Shown: positions 34,528-46,176 of the stretch, piece by piece | How the letters are laid out: every line of letters starts with the position of its first letter | Position numbering within the stretch: position 1 is the stretch's first letter | NCBI GenBank assembly: GCA_000934385.1 | Contig: KN880493.1 | Span: 1 to 64,000 of the forward strand | From: Cylindrobasidium torrendii FP15055 ss-10 | Lineage: Eukaryota; Basidiomycota; Agaricomycetes; Agaricales; Physalacriaceae | Direction of reading: 5' to 3' | DNA: 64,000 nucleotides | Notes under the pieces: generated by a model | Told to the model about the DNA's origin: nothing | The model's input: only the letters and a program-made list of their open reading frames with translations | Databases searched by the model: none | Position numbers and translations under genes: made by a program

Positions 34528-36680
34528 TCACGTCGTAAACCTAAACGCCAAACTTGTGTTCCCTTGTGCCCCCAGCGCCGCATCCTCCTCCGCCTTCTTC
34601 TCCTCGCTGAGCTGCGCATACGCCGCTGCTTTCTTCTTATTCCTGTACTCGTAGATGTACTTTTGAATGACAAACAGGCAGAGACCTATGGCTGTGAAGA
34701 CGATATTGATGGTGTTTCCCACGCGGAAATCTGAGGGAGGCACGCGTGAGTACGAGGCAAACGAAAGAGGGACGGGATAGGCATACCTGGGGAGTCTTTT
34801 GCTTGGTATATCTACAGGAAATAAACGTTAGGAACACGCCTTGATGTGATTAAACGCCCGTCGCATACCTGAGAACCCCAGACTGCGTACACATATTAGC
34901 ATCCATCTTTACAACCACAACAGAGGAAGTGCTTACCTCCAAGAATATTCGCCGCGAAAATAATAGCACCCGATCCTAACGTTCGTTTTCCTATACTCCT
35001 ACATCGACACAATCTCAGTACACCCTACTAAGCGCTGTCAAAGAATAAGGCGTACCCGGTATTCGCAGACATCCACGCCACATTGAGGGGATGTGTATAC
35101 GGCCATGACGCTACCAATAGCGCGGCGAAGTACCTACAAGATGAACAGCTGAGCTCGGGCGTCTCTTTTGGCTGTGCGAGGAAACGCGTACTTGATACCC
35201 CGGCTAGTATCTGAAGGCAGACAACGTAATAATATCCATCCTGCAAGCATCCAGAGCGCTAGATGCACGGTCTCATGATGAGCATAGTGGTAGTAGGTGA
35301 GATAGAACAGGGACAAGATACGTACACCCAAAGGCGCCGTGCAGGCCACGTTCGTGCAGTCGGTCAGAGTTATGGATCATGATGAGCGTGAGGATGAATT
35401 GCAGGATGTAGGGAGGCGCGGTGAGTGCGTTTGCGACGAAGACGTCGAAGTGGAAGAGCTTGATCACCCTTGGGAGGTCTGGGAGGAGGTGAGTATAGCT
35501 CGGTGGAGTATCTGCGGGGCACATACAGGTTCCCAAAGGTGTCGTCGGTGTCATACTGAAGGTGGTGATGAGAAGATGGCCTATGAGACCGATGTCTGTT
35601 GCAGCGTCCTTGACGTCCGCCCATTTTACGCGTTGTCTATGAATCATGAATCAGTCGATGGCACTTCCCGTGAAAGCAGAGGACGCACTCGTAGATCTTC
35701 TTCGACGGATCGTCTTTCACTATACGCGTCACCCCAATGAAGACTTGTCGTTGATCAAACCATGGTTTGAATCCGCGAATACCACCCTTGGTCGTCGAAA
35801 CGTCCTTAGGAAGGTAGAACCTGGACGACCATTGAGACTGGCGAAGGGGATTGTGGAACGGAACACGCACCATGTCGCGACGGCGGCAACAACAGTGATA
35901 ATGCCATCCACCAAGAACAGCCATTTCCATCCTTCCAGCCCCGAAACACCACGCAGCTGTAAAAGTCCACTCGCCATTAGACCGCTCACAGCGTTCGCGA
36001 TGACTTGGACACCCCAGAACCACCCCAGCCGCACAGCGAGTTCTGTGTTTTTGTAGAATGCACCGAGGTATACTAATGTAGCTGGGATAGTCCCTCCTTC
36101 GGTGAGCGCGATCACTATGATTCCGAGGCGTGAGAATCGGGAATGAGTGGGTTAGAGAAGGGGACGCACGACAGCGTACGGTGAGGTATCCCGCTTTGTC
36201 CTTGACCAGCGCGTGGGCCATTGTTACAAGACCCCATGCAAACATGCTCCCTGCGATCCCTACGCGATTTGGTTAGTTTATTCCCATTATTGCTAGTGCA
36301 GGTGTACACGTACATCTGTGCGGTCCCACAATCTTCGCCATCACCGCTCCAACAATACACGCACACGAGAATATAGCAGAGTACAGCGCGACACCGGTAT
36401 TCACGACGTTTATGGTGAAGCCCAAGTCTTCGGGGAGGTTGTCGGATACCGCATTCGAGTGGTTCGTGCGGTCCATGTTCAGGATGAAGGTGGTGAACAG
36501 AACCCAGCTGAAGAGGCGGAAGTCCAGGCTTCGGACGATTCGGCGTTCTTCTTGGGGTGTGAACTCTAGGTCGGGGATGTAGAGCTCGTTATCGACGTCT
36601 GGGATGTACGCTGGTCGATGGTCCAGCGACCCCGCCTCGGAGGCCAGGTCCGACTTTATGTCCTCCTTCGAAGAAGCCAT
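34528..36680 (-). CDS. Major facilitator transporter, anion:cation symporter (allantoate permease-like) type
   Basis: The start MASSKEDIKSDLASEAGSLDHR is followed by EERRIVRSLDFRLFSWVLFTTFILNMDRTNHSNA, characteristic of the Dal5/Tna1-like family that imports organic anions such as allantoate or nicotinate. Helices continue through ALYSAIFSCACIVGAVMAK, TEGGTIPATLVYLGAFY, WKWLFLVDGIITVVAAVA, YLPKDV and GIKYFAALLVASWPYTHPLN (split by an intron). The last helix is NIVFTAIGLCLFVIQKYIYEYRNKKK, and a short charged tail follows. About ten introns are needed. The substrate cannot be read from the sequence. A plasma-membrane location is expected. Length, about 500 residues, is normal. Confidence 0.88.
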
Positions 36681-36726
36681 CGCTAGGGGAAGCAAAGGGA
36701 GACAACTGATAATGCGAGAGCTGCTC

Positions 36727-36733
36727 TTTTATA
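36727..36733 (-). promoter_or_regulatory. TATA box of the MFS transporter gene
   Basis: TATAAAA on the minus strand, about 47 bases upstream of the ATG at 36680, in an A/T run. Confidence 0.45.
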
Positions 36734-37543
36734 AAAAAAGAGCGTATGGAAATGTGGTTGCGGCTGTGTGATGCTATTGGGGCGTCGAATGGCGCAATAG
36801 GAATGTATGGGCAAGGATTTCGGACTACCACCGTGCTTCTCGAGGGAATGAGAGCATCCGGCACGCAAAGGGAAGACGTGCGATTGCGAGCTTAAGGAGG
36901 GAAAGGTCCAGATAACGAGCTTTGGTGAGAATGGCGATCCGAAGGAGCGCAAGTGGGTGAGTTGGAAATGGATGTAGCGGAGGGTGCAGTACGTCGACCA
37001 TGAGCATCCAGCGGAAGCATGGATACGAGAGAGTGGGTATGGATAGAATAATTCGACAAGGAACAGTGTTGACGAATGCAGCTCGTGCTTTGAGGCGCGG
37101 AAGAAATGTTGATAATAGAAGCATTCGGTGCGCGGTCCCGAAGCGCATTATCGCAACTGAATTTGAGTTCGAACGCATGTCGATGCTCGTCTTGTTAGGA
37201 TACTTTAAGAAGATGAAGGCAGGAAGCAAGGATTTGGAAGGCCAAGCACGATCGCGGAAGGCGCCTTGGCAAACACGAACAAAGCGCTCTCAGAAGAATG
37301 AACTAAGTACATCGACAACGTCGGTAGGCTTGAATAAAATGAATAGAAAAATATGATGCAGGATGAGGCAAGCGTACAGTATATTGTGAGAATTGTATAC
37401 GGCAGGAAATTAATCTTATGGTGACTAGCTGGCAGTCGTAGTAGCGGTAAGCCATAAATGGCTAGAAAGAATCTGGGTACTTTCTTGTTCTAGCACTGGT
37501 AATCAGACCGTACAGAGACGGACCAGCTCCGCAATATAACCTT
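36734..37543. other. Intergenic region, nothing recognised
   Basis: One minus-strand frame of 134 codons (36825-37229) has no domain, signal or splice support and looks like chance. Nothing else was seen. Confidence 0.4.
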
Positions 37544-38470
37544 TTATAATCCCAAATGCTCCCTCGATTTTTCCCACCATTCCGGTTTGATCTTCCTCTC
37601 TATACGATTGTCAATTGTGTTTGAGTTCTTGTAACTCTTGATGAAGTATTCCCATTTGCGTCTGTGGGACTCGGTGGCAATAGGCGCCGTAGCCATACCA
37701 TAGGCCTTCTGAAAATTGTAGAATGCTTTGTTCTTTACAAAGAGCTCCATGCTGCATGTGGGGATGTCGCGGAGGCGGCTGTAGTTGTCGTAGTAGTTGA
37801 AGTTGGATGCACTGGCTATGAGAAGACAGGGATGAATCCTTGGGAGCTTGAAGTCGGGGAGAGTGTTGTATGGGGCAATGTGCTTGCTGACTTCGCCAGT
37901 GATGGGGTGGGTAACATAAATGGCGTCGGATGGAGACCGCAAATGCTCGGTGAGTGAGGCAACGAGGCGACACGTGACGGAAGGCTGAATATTCTTCGGA
38001 TAAAGTTGAATCCAGTAGATTGAGAAGTCACGGCCAAACGCACCTGAAGGTAGAACCGTTTGAAGCCTCCCTGCCACTGACACGTATAGTTGCACATATA
38101 TAGATCCATGATTGCCCGTAAAAATATCTCTTCGCAGGGAACCAGTGCCGAATATGCTGCCAGGAAGTAACGCATGCTTTCATCGACTATGGTTTTCAGA
38201 GTTGACGGCTATTCGCGACTCTGACGGCCAACGCACCTTCAATCCATGGCGCACAATCGAGCCATTCCTTGAGCTCGGTCTCGGAAATACCTAGCCCATG
38301 TGCATGGCGACTAATCTGCGCGCGCTGTAAGAAAAGCATTCCGACGACAGGTTCCAAAGAATCACCATCGCCGGCGCAAAGTATAGAGAGTCAAATAATT
38401 TGAGCATCACAGGATTGTTGAAATGAGGAGTGCGGGAGATATGCTTTGGTAGATAAATTGGCGCCATCAT
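37544..38470 (-). CDS. Divergent HPxTG/PYxxLP family member E
   Basis: Reconstructed from five exons. The start MMAPIYLPKHISRTPHF matches the YxPxDIS...F opening of the tandem copies. The first intron falls after AM, with the next exon starting ISRHAHGLGISETELKEWL; copies A and B also break between M and I. Later exons give VDESMRYFLAAYSALV, IFLRAIMDLYMCNYTCQ and VTCRLVASL. The core is YVTHPITGEVSKHIAPYNTLP followed by FKLPRIHP. The tail, KWEYFIKSYKNS...IKPEWWEKSREHLGL, replaces the KRKRE and WVRETQ blocks of the tandem copies. Its closest relative here is member F at 44963. Function unknown. Confidence 0.66.
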
Positions 38471-39603
38471 GGTGGTATGAGTGAAGATAGGATCGCTGCG
38501 TGCGCTGCCATGGCTAATTCCGTACACGTGACCAGACAAAGTGATCGGAACATCAAGCCGGTTGCACCGCGGGCTGGACGTGCACTATAGCATCCAGCGT
38601 TCTCTGAGCTTCTTATTTGTGCTGGTATAGCGTATATCATACTTTATCGCTAAAAACGGACCATTTTCTTGCATCAAGGACATCCCAGTCGAGTTTAACG
38701 GTCATATTTGGAACATACAACTGCTATATTGAATGGTTCCTCATCGCGTCGATGGATTCTTCATTCCGTTCCAGTCTCGGGAACTCATGAATTGTGTCTC
38801 GGATAGTCCTAATGAATCCTGACCACCTACATAGCATACCGCATGTCCAAGCGCAATTTCATTTGGAAATTATACTGGTACATGGCAAACACGCATTGGT
38901 GTTGCTTTCGATGGCGATGTAGTCTGTGCCTTCATAACTATGCAAGAATCGGTGACATGTGTCCTTTCTGTTTCTACTCATGCTGCGCTACAGAGGCAGT
39001 CGACCTTATGTCAGTACTGTGAATGTCGGGACTCAGCTGCAAGAAACGATATCAACACGCTACAATAGACAAGCAACGACCCTCAGAAGCGAATCGATTT
39101 GTTCAAGTTCGAGGTAGGCAACCTGGGTACGAGTCAGACTCGGAGACCTCTACTTCCACACCGATTCTCACGTAGCTTCAATTGACAGCTTTCGTTGTTC
39201 TCGCGATGAGATCGTCCCAAGTTCAAGACAGCGTTATATCTTGTGTCCGATTATGAAACAGTCAGATGGCTCAGATAGCGATGGCTGTCCTCTGGTGCGT
39301 CGATAAAAGTAAAGAATATTCATGCACTGATAAATTGGTCCGCGGAAGCAGCACTGGCAGGTCTCATACAGCTCTTTGATGGCTTGCGATTACATTGTCT
39401 TTTGAGTACTTATGCAGCCGGAATCCGAAGGTTACAGCAGTCAACAATCAAAACCGTTCTTTTTGCCGATTATATTGGTTGATTCTTCAGGATCCTCGTC
39501 GTCAACGCCGAATCCCGTGGCTAGACATGCTCTTACCCCGGCGATCGCGAAAGCTACGCATCACCATTTTCTAGGATGCCCATCTATGGGAACAACGACC
39601 TTA
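38471..39603. other. Intergenic region, nothing recognised except a duplicated tag
   Basis: A sequence at about 39360-39393 (aggtctcatacagctctttgatggcttgc) has a near match at 42530-42556 upstream of the second membrane-protein gene, a sign that upstream sequence was duplicated together with the gene. No gene is visible. Confidence 0.4.
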
Positions 39604-39747
39604 GTTACGTTATGCGATTTTTTGAGATTCTTGTTTGCGTTGGCGAAGACATCGATTACTTCGAGGCTCTTGAGACGACGTTGGACACCCAAGACTCTGT
39701 ACGCTGAACATCGAGATGGATTTATTAGTGAAACCGCCAATTACTGA
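39604..39747 (+). pseudogene. Possible remnant of a DUF6533-like membrane protein gene
   Basis: The frame reads DFLRFLFALAKTSITSRLLRRRWTPKTLYAEHRDGFI in pieces, which resembles the FxFALAKTxxxxxRxRR and the LxRDGxxYF segment of DUF6533-like proteins, including FMFALAKTSM in the gene at 27164. No matching exons lie on either side and the frame stops at 39745-39747. I read it as an isolated decayed exon. A chance match cannot be excluded. Confidence 0.4.
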
Positions 39748-40119
39748 TGGACGTCGCGCTGCTGTAGATGCGTACTTCTTCGAATTCGAGTAGCTTGAGC
39801 CACACATGAACGCAGCAGCGTTCCGGCTCTGCGAACTCATGTGCATCCAAGTCTTTGATCAAGGGCAGATCTTCTGCGCAATATACAGAAGAATTCCCGT
39901 TTGCTGAAGGCGTGCAAGATTCCTGATTTGATAATTCAAGGTCAGCGCGCTGCTTGAGAATCCATCTGAAAGCTCTTTCAGCGCTGGTAAAACACGAAGA
40001 TCCATGTCAATGCACCGTGACTACGAAGGTATGATTAACTTGGCCAAAGTCGTGTACTTGTAGTGCACATAAATACGCAAGCTACGCCTGTATGTCGTAC
40101 TCAAGAATACTTGCCTCTC
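39748..40119. other. Upstream region of membrane-protein gene 1
   Basis: No coding signal was recognised. It probably contains the promoter of the next gene; a weak ATAAATA lies near 40070. Confidence 0.35.
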
Positions 40120-41602
40120 ATGCCGGTCATCTCCTCAGAGAACGCGTACTTCGTTGATAGCACCTTGGTCGAAAGCACATTTCGGTCGACTTTCTATGGT
40201 AAGCTGCCAGCCGATTTTATTAGTCGGAATACTGTGTTTATTCAATTTTCAAAAAGGTTTCTTCGCTGCCATAGTCATCCTGGATTCTCATGTGCGTTTT
40301 CGTATTCCGATAGTACCTCGCTAATGCTGGGATGCAGAAGCAAAGGGCTCAAGAACTCGCGAGCACGACTCTTCCTCTTCATAGTTAACATCACCATGTT
40401 CACCATCTGCACTTCACATGAAGTTCTGATGACCACGTTCTATCGTGCCCAGTACCCATACCTATCGACAGAGGCGGTCAACGACCTGCCTCGGAGTATC
40501 TTGACAATGATGCGTCGCTGGGGGATTGTTTTCATGGTTCTCCAGCGGATCTCAGTTAGTTTTTCGTTCCTCGTGTTAAATTTCGTCTAACTCATCATGA
40601 CAGTACTTTATATCCGACTCGATCGTTGTCTGGCGGACGTGGTGTATTTATCAAGACCAATGTTGGATCAAACTCTATCTGTGCTTTCTGATTATTACCA
40701 CATTCGGTGCGCTCGTGTCACATGCAATCATATCAGCCTCTTCTAATCTCTTTCATGCAGTATTATCCATTGTTTGTGGTATTCTGGACGGTGCTCGAAT
40801 TCCAGTACATCCCAATACCAAGAACTTCCTTGGAATGCTCCCTTTGCTCCTCACAAACTTTACCACCACTATCCTTTGCGCGTACAAAATCTGGCACTAC
40901 CGTCGGCAGATCAAGACGATCGCGTATGGCTCTCGCCGTAAAAACACCTTGATCGAGAATGTCCTTCTACTTCTCATGGAGTCCGGGGCGATTTACTGCG
41001 TGTTCTGGGTACGCAACTCCTTCTTATGTCTTTCTGCCCTATCATTCTGAATTCTACTTAGATTTTACTGCACCTCGGAGACTTTGGTTTCCTATCTGAA
41101 GGTCCCTTTGGCAGATTGTTTGGTCTCGAATGGATGATGCCGCATTTTGCTGTACGTCCACATTCGAAGTTGTATATGCTAGACACGAGCTCATCGCTCT
41201 CTGTAGGGGATCTATGTGACGGTTATCATCCTCGTCGTTGGGATGTATCAACGCCCGTCTGACACGTTCTTCACTTCGCTCGACATCGACGACGCCGTCC
41301 CGAATGTGTCTGGCGCACGTCCGAGGATGAAGTTTGCAGAGAACCCTCGAATTGGTCGCGGGAAGCCGGCGTTACCTGGAAGCAATAACATGCTATCGTT
41401 CTCAGTGGCGCTCGCCAATAGCACGCCGGGTGAGCATAGTATTGGTATCGACAGCTTGCATCAACCACAGCTGTCCCTTTCGAAGGGAACTTTGGAGATA
41501 GAAGAGATTGTTGGGATGTACGATGTCTCCAGAGGAAGTTCGGCGTCACTACAGCGCATGACCGTCATGAGAGACCCCTCTCGCAGTCGCAATGGTTCTT
41601 GA
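40120..41602 (+). CDS. Multi-pass membrane protein, tandem copy 1 (possible frameshift)
   Basis: The start MPVISSENAYFVDSTLVEST is nearly identical to copy 2. Exons encode FFAAIVIL, KGLKNSRARLFLFIVNITMF, YLSTEAV, then (after a splice) YFISDSIVVWRTWCIY. Next come LVSHAIISASSNLFHAVLSIVCGILDG, MLPLLLTNFTTTILCAYKIWHYRRQI, KNTLIENVLLLLMESGAIYC and FGLEWMMPHF. The last exon has a cytosolic Ser-rich tail ending DPSRSRNGS. About seven helices are likely. The VVWRxW and ENxLLLxxESGAxYC patterns mark a large, uncharacterised mushroom family. In exon 2 this copy lacks about 8 bases relative to copy 2, and the usual splice no longer keeps frame, so it may be damaged or spliced differently. Confidence 0.68.
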
Positions 41603-42796
41603 TGTTAGGTTCATGACACTGCTGGACAGACGTATTTATTCATTTTTCTGGACTCAGGGTTTATCGTATTGTGCTGTATCTTGGAGCTTAGTGTATGCTG
41701 CAGGTCTAGTGTACGCTGCTACAAAATGAGACAATTGACTAGAGGTCGGTGTACGACGCACCTCGGCAAACACCCATCCACGTAGGGAACCCACCGACCT
41801 CGCTGCCATCTGCACTTGATTCAACGGAAATACCATTTCTGCTTGTTTCTAAGGCGCATAAAGAGGTTGCGCGCTCGTAATGTCGCTAAAAACGAGCATC
41901 GGTTTCCCCCCAATATTCAGACAATCGAAACGTCATACGATACCCAGCAAGATAAGGCAGGCTCCGCTTGGTCGTATGTTGTTAAACGGTCCGCGTTTGG
42001 CTGTATGTCCGCGGTTATACAAGATAGTGTAGTGTAGCTCCTTGCTGCAACATCATTGTCGTGATCCAAGCGGCAAGTCGCGATCGAGGGTGCGGGACAA
42101 TCGGCCCGACAGCCGAGTCCCGACACCACTTTTCCATCCTTACCATGAGCCAGGCTTTGCTTCAAGACAGGCGCTGCAAGCTTAACGATCTTAGGTATCG
42201 CCTCCTGAACAAATAATTCCTGAAATGGCGGTCTGGTTGGGCTGCAGTGGATGATGGTTCCGCGGGGCAGGCGGCCAGGCCAGTACGCCTAGTTAAGGTG
42301 TTATGATGTTGCTGATATCAGCCACTTTTCAAATTCAAATTCAAACTTCTAGGATTCCTGGCGTTTTCATGATGTTCTATTGAAGTCCAGGGCACTCTTA
42401 ACCTCTTCAGATGTGTCCCAATAGTCCCAACCATCCGGATAGCTGGGGCTGTTAATGGTTAACCTCTGACTGGTCGAAATCATTCTCAATGTCTGGATGT
42501 GTTTTACGCAAGTGCTTGCAAAGAAAGAGGTCTCATACAGCTCTTCAATGACTTGCACCAATACCTATGCGACTAGCAGAATACCACGATCTACTATGCC
42601 GATCCCTTTGACGCATCTATCTACCGACTGATTCCCGTCGTGTATTGATCTCCCAACGTACGCTTCTCTGATTTCTTATGTCCGCGCATGACTCGTACTT
42701 CCGGGCGCAGTGTACAGCCCCATCATCTTCGAACACTCCATCGCTCAGTGCACAACACGGAGATCATACACGTTTGTAGTTGGCCAGGAGTTCATG
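41603..42796. other. Intergenic region with a dispersed repeat fragment
   Basis: The stretch at about 41925-42145 resembles the upstream block of the DUF7918-like gene at 48868-49060 (see findings). The rest, including 42150-42520, shows no gene. A short duplicated tag occurs at 42530-42556. Confidence 0.4.
41925..42145 (+). repeat. Dispersed repeat, copy near the membrane-protein genes
   Basis: Landmarks in order are cagcaagata, ggctccgcttgg, ttgctgcaacat...gtcgtg, caagcggcaagtcgcgatcgag, aatcggcccgacagccgagtc and cttttccat. The same landmarks, diverged, occur in order at 48868-49060. The opposite-strand stretch 25400-25560 has a shorter version. Here no DUF7918-like coding sequence follows. 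Confidence 0.5.
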
Positions 42797-42804
42797 TATA
42801 TAAA
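42797..42804 (+). promoter_or_regulatory. TATA box of membrane-protein gene 2
   Basis: TATATAAA lies 61 bases upstream of the ATG at 42865. Confidence 0.5.
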
Positions 42805-42864
42805 GACTGCGATGCTCTACAGCTCAAATCCACCGCTTAAACCTGATTTGTCTCTCTGCTTGCC

Positions 42865-44342
42865 ATGCCGGTCATCTCCTCAGAGAACGCATCCTTCGTT
42901 GATAGCAACTTGGTGGAGGGCGCATTTCAGTCGACGTTCTACGGTAGACCGCCAATTCTATTAGTGGTAATACTGTATTAATCCGGGTTTGCAAAGGCTT
43001 CTTCTCTGCCATATTCATCATGTCATCCTGGAATCTAATGTGCGTGTTGGTATTTCGATGATTGCAGATACCTCACTAATGTTGCTGGGATGCAGAAACA
43101 AAGGGCTCAAGAACTCGCGAGCGCGACTCTTCCTCTTCATAATTAACATCACCATGTTCATCGTTTGTACTTCTCACGAAGTTCTGATCACTACGTTCTA
43201 TCGCGTCCAGTACCCTTATCTCTCTACGGAGGCTGAAGATGCCTTCACGCCTCAAGGTATTTTCAAGATGCTGGACCGTTGGGACATCGTGTTCGTGGTA
43301 CAAGAGCGGATTGCGGTGGGTCTCCTCCCAGTATCCAACATTTATCCTTAATAACTCACCGCAACAGTACTTCATATCTGACTCAGTCGTGGTATGGCGA
43401 ACATGGTGTATTTACCACGATTGTCGTTGGATCAAATTTTATCTTTCCCTTCTAATCGTCTCTACCTTTGGTACGCTCGTGTCTCTGACAGAGTTGTCGG
43501 CATCCTCTAACAAATGTTACCGTGTAGCAACATCCCTTGCATGCGGTATTCTTGACGGTGCTCGGATTCTTATACCGTTCACTGTCAAGAATATCCTCGG
43601 AACGCTTCCTTTGCTTCTCACAAACCTCAGCACTACGATTCTTTGCGCGTTTAAAGTCTGGCAGTACCGCCTACAGATCAAGACCGCGGCGTACGGCTCT
43701 CGTCGTAAAAATACTCTAATCGAGAATGTACTACTCCTCCTTGTCGAGTCCGGGGCTCTATACTGCATTTTCTGGGTGCGCCACTATCTCCTGAACGTCT
43801 GCCTGTCCTAATATTTGGTTGAGATCTTGTTGCACCTAGCAGATTTTGGCTTTCTGGATTACGGACCCTTCGGTTCACCTTGGGGCCTTGAGTGGATGAT
43901 GCCGCATTTCGCTGTATGGCCTTTCCCCGAGAACGGCTGCGGTAGACTCTGTACTCACCTTCTGGTACAGGGTATCTATGTTACGGCTATCATCCTCGTC
44001 GTGGCAATGTATCAGCGTCCGTCCGACACATTCTTTACTTCGTTGGACATTGACTCTGTCCGGAGCGCGCCAGGAGCACGTCATCTGGAGTTCACACAGA
44101 ACCCTGCGCTTAGGCCTGGTCATGGGAATACAGCGCTGGTTGACACGCCATCGTTCTCGGTGGCCCTCGATCATAGCCCGCTGAGCGGTGGTTCTGCCTT
44201 GACCGATAGTCCGCCCCCGCCAAAATTGTCGCTCTCGAAGGGAACCCTGGAGTTAGATGGCATGTACGCTCTTTCGAGAAGAAGCTCAGTATCACTACAG
44301 CGTATGGCCGCGATGCAAGATACCTCTCGAGACGGTGTTTAG
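42865..44342 (+). CDS. Multi-pass membrane protein, tandem copy 2
   Basis: The start MPVISSENASFVDSNLVEG, an intron near 42945-42998, and then FFSAIFIMSSWNL join in phase to NKGLKNSRARLFLFIINITMF. Later exons give YFISDSVVVWRTWCIY, LVSLTELSASSN, LACGILDGARILIPF, MLPLLL-like helices, NTLIENVLLLLVESGALYC and FGSPWGLEWMMPHF. The hydrophilic C-terminus has SLSKGTLELDGMYALSRR. Unlike copy 1, all exon phases agree. About seven helices are predicted. The family is common in Agaricomycetes and often called hypothetical; sensing or transport roles are speculation. Confidence 0.77.
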
Positions 44343-44962
44343 TGTAATGTTGAAGACACAAATGTTTATTCATCTTTCCGGGCCTATCGTGGTATGCTTG
44401 ATCTTGAGGCTCGCCATTTGCGGTAGAGAAAATGAGACGTTGTAACTGGCTAGAGCCTAGGATTCAGACCTGGACGAGGGGATCGTACCTAGAAGGGACA
44501 CCATTCTGTCGCTCTCCGGAGCACTCGAAATGAAGGCCTCTGGCTCTCACGACAGTTTCCGATGACAGATGTATTTGTCCACTGTATCCAGGCCCGAGAG
44601 TAAACAAATCGTCGTTTCTGTGTGACTGCAACATTGCACGCACGTACTACGCACTAACCAGAATTTTAGTACTAGGATGATTGCGCCAGTGAGAAATAGA
44701 GTGTCGGAAAAATGAGGCCTCGAGAACGTAACAGTAGACATTGGATTGCATTCACGGAAAGACTGGTCATATGAGATGAATTGAGGTAGTATGCATGGGG
44801 TATGTGTGAGAGTGAGAGAGATCAAAAAAAGGTATGTCAAAGGAAACGAGCAGTATACAACAGTAACACATTCTGGGTGGCAATGAATATGCGGAATACT
44901 AGCAGTACAAACGCGGCGGCGAGAATGTATCAGCGAGGTCGCACAACTTCGTAAAGGCCTTG
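44343..44962. other. Intergenic space between converging genes
   Basis: 3' flanks of membrane-protein gene 2 and family member F. No coding signal was recognised. Confidence 0.45.
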
Positions 44963-45910
44963 TCAAGGTTGACGTCCGTTGTTTGAAGAACTTGACCCAA
45001 GAAATCCGTTGACGCTCGACGACTGCCCGAGGACTGCTCGTCTCCTCTTAGAGGGCCTACTACTCCCATTTTCTTTCCCCTCGGATTGGCGCCGCTTGCG
45101 TCTTCTAATCTGACTTTCCACCTCACTCTCTATCGCAAGGTGATGGCGAACCAGTGGATGTCCGGGGTGCCGTGACTCAATGAGTAAGTCAAGATTGCTG
45201 GTCGACAACTCGCGGTCTTCGAAACGGCGCTGCCGGAAGTCGTTGGCCGTAACGGCCATGGCGCATGGGTGAACGAACGGCATCTTGAAATCAGGCAAAG
45301 TGTGGAAGGGAGCCGAGTGCTCGCTGACGGCGCCGGTGATAGGATGAGCCAAGTATATCGAGAACCGGCGAGGGCCAGCTTTGGACATGGCGGCGAGGGA
45401 AGCAACTAAGCGGCCGGTAATTTCTTCCAAGAACAACTTCGCAAGATTTTAGATACAAGCTCGAGTTATGGTTAAAGAAAGCTTACTTGGTTATATTGCT
45501 TGAGCTCGTCACGCGTGTTGCAATCATAATTGTGCGTATACAGCTCTATGATGGCCGCCATGATTTTGTTGTCGTCGCGAGGGGAAAACGTCATTGACGA
45601 TCTGAGGGAATTCTCCATGCCCGGCTGGACTACAGAACATCAACGACAAACTCACCGCACTGTCGACGACGATAACATACCTTCAATGGGCTGTATTGTA
45701 TTTAAGAAACTTGTCAACCCATCCTCGGTCAAGCCCATTCCGACGGCGTGTTGCCTTTTCTGTAAGGGAGATGAGGATAAAGAGACATCAACCACCAAAT
45801 TAAATTACAGTAGCAACATTTATGGCCTCAGCGTTGAAGAGGCTGACTTTTATGGGATCCTTGAAAATAGGATAGAGTGATATATGTTTTGGCAAATAAG
45901 TTGGAGCCAT
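44963..45910 (-). CDS. Divergent HPxTG/PYxxLP family member F
   Basis: Five exons join in phase. The start MAPTYLPKHISLYPIFKDPI is close to member E. Later exons read KRQHAVGMGLTEDGL, VQPGMENSL...TFSPRDDNK, IMAAIIELYTHNYDC and LFLEEITGRLVASL. The core is YLAHPITGAVSEHSAPFHTLP followed by FKMPFVHP. The C-terminal third is basic and Ser-rich (RRRKRRQSEG, SRPSKRRR), a likely nuclear localisation signal, and has low-complexity SSSSNN. It lacks the WVRETQ block of the tandem copies. The family link to E is clear and to A, B and D is good. Function unknown. Confidence 0.67.
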
Positions 45911-46176
45911 GGGAGTTCAGCTTGGTAGTTCGGATGAAGGATTCGACGCGTGCGTCCCGGATCCAGTTTATATGGGCCATCTCGACACGTGACCGGATCC
46001 ATCAGCAATTGCTCCGATTGCGCCACGGCTTCCCGCGCCTGGGCATGGGGCACGTCTGACTTATTAGCTGCTGCACAACAGAGGTGATTCCAAACTAATC
46101 AGATACTAGAGTTATTAATGTTCGAATGTTATTAGCTGCGACTATATTAAGAATTAACTTCAGGCGGAAAGTAACG

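Noticed and set aside
36825..37229. Minus-strand open frame of 134 codons between the MFS transporter and member E
   Set aside because: No domain, no consistent splice partners, and an odd leucine/arginine-rich composition.
37800..37960. HPITG in members E and F as a sortase-type LPxTG signal
   Set aside because: The organism is a eukaryote, the motif is internal, and no hydrophobic tail follows.
44899..45436. Member F as an HNH nuclease because of its basic tail and histidines
   Set aside because: The spacing of His and Asn residues does not match an HNH motif; the similarity is to members A-E.
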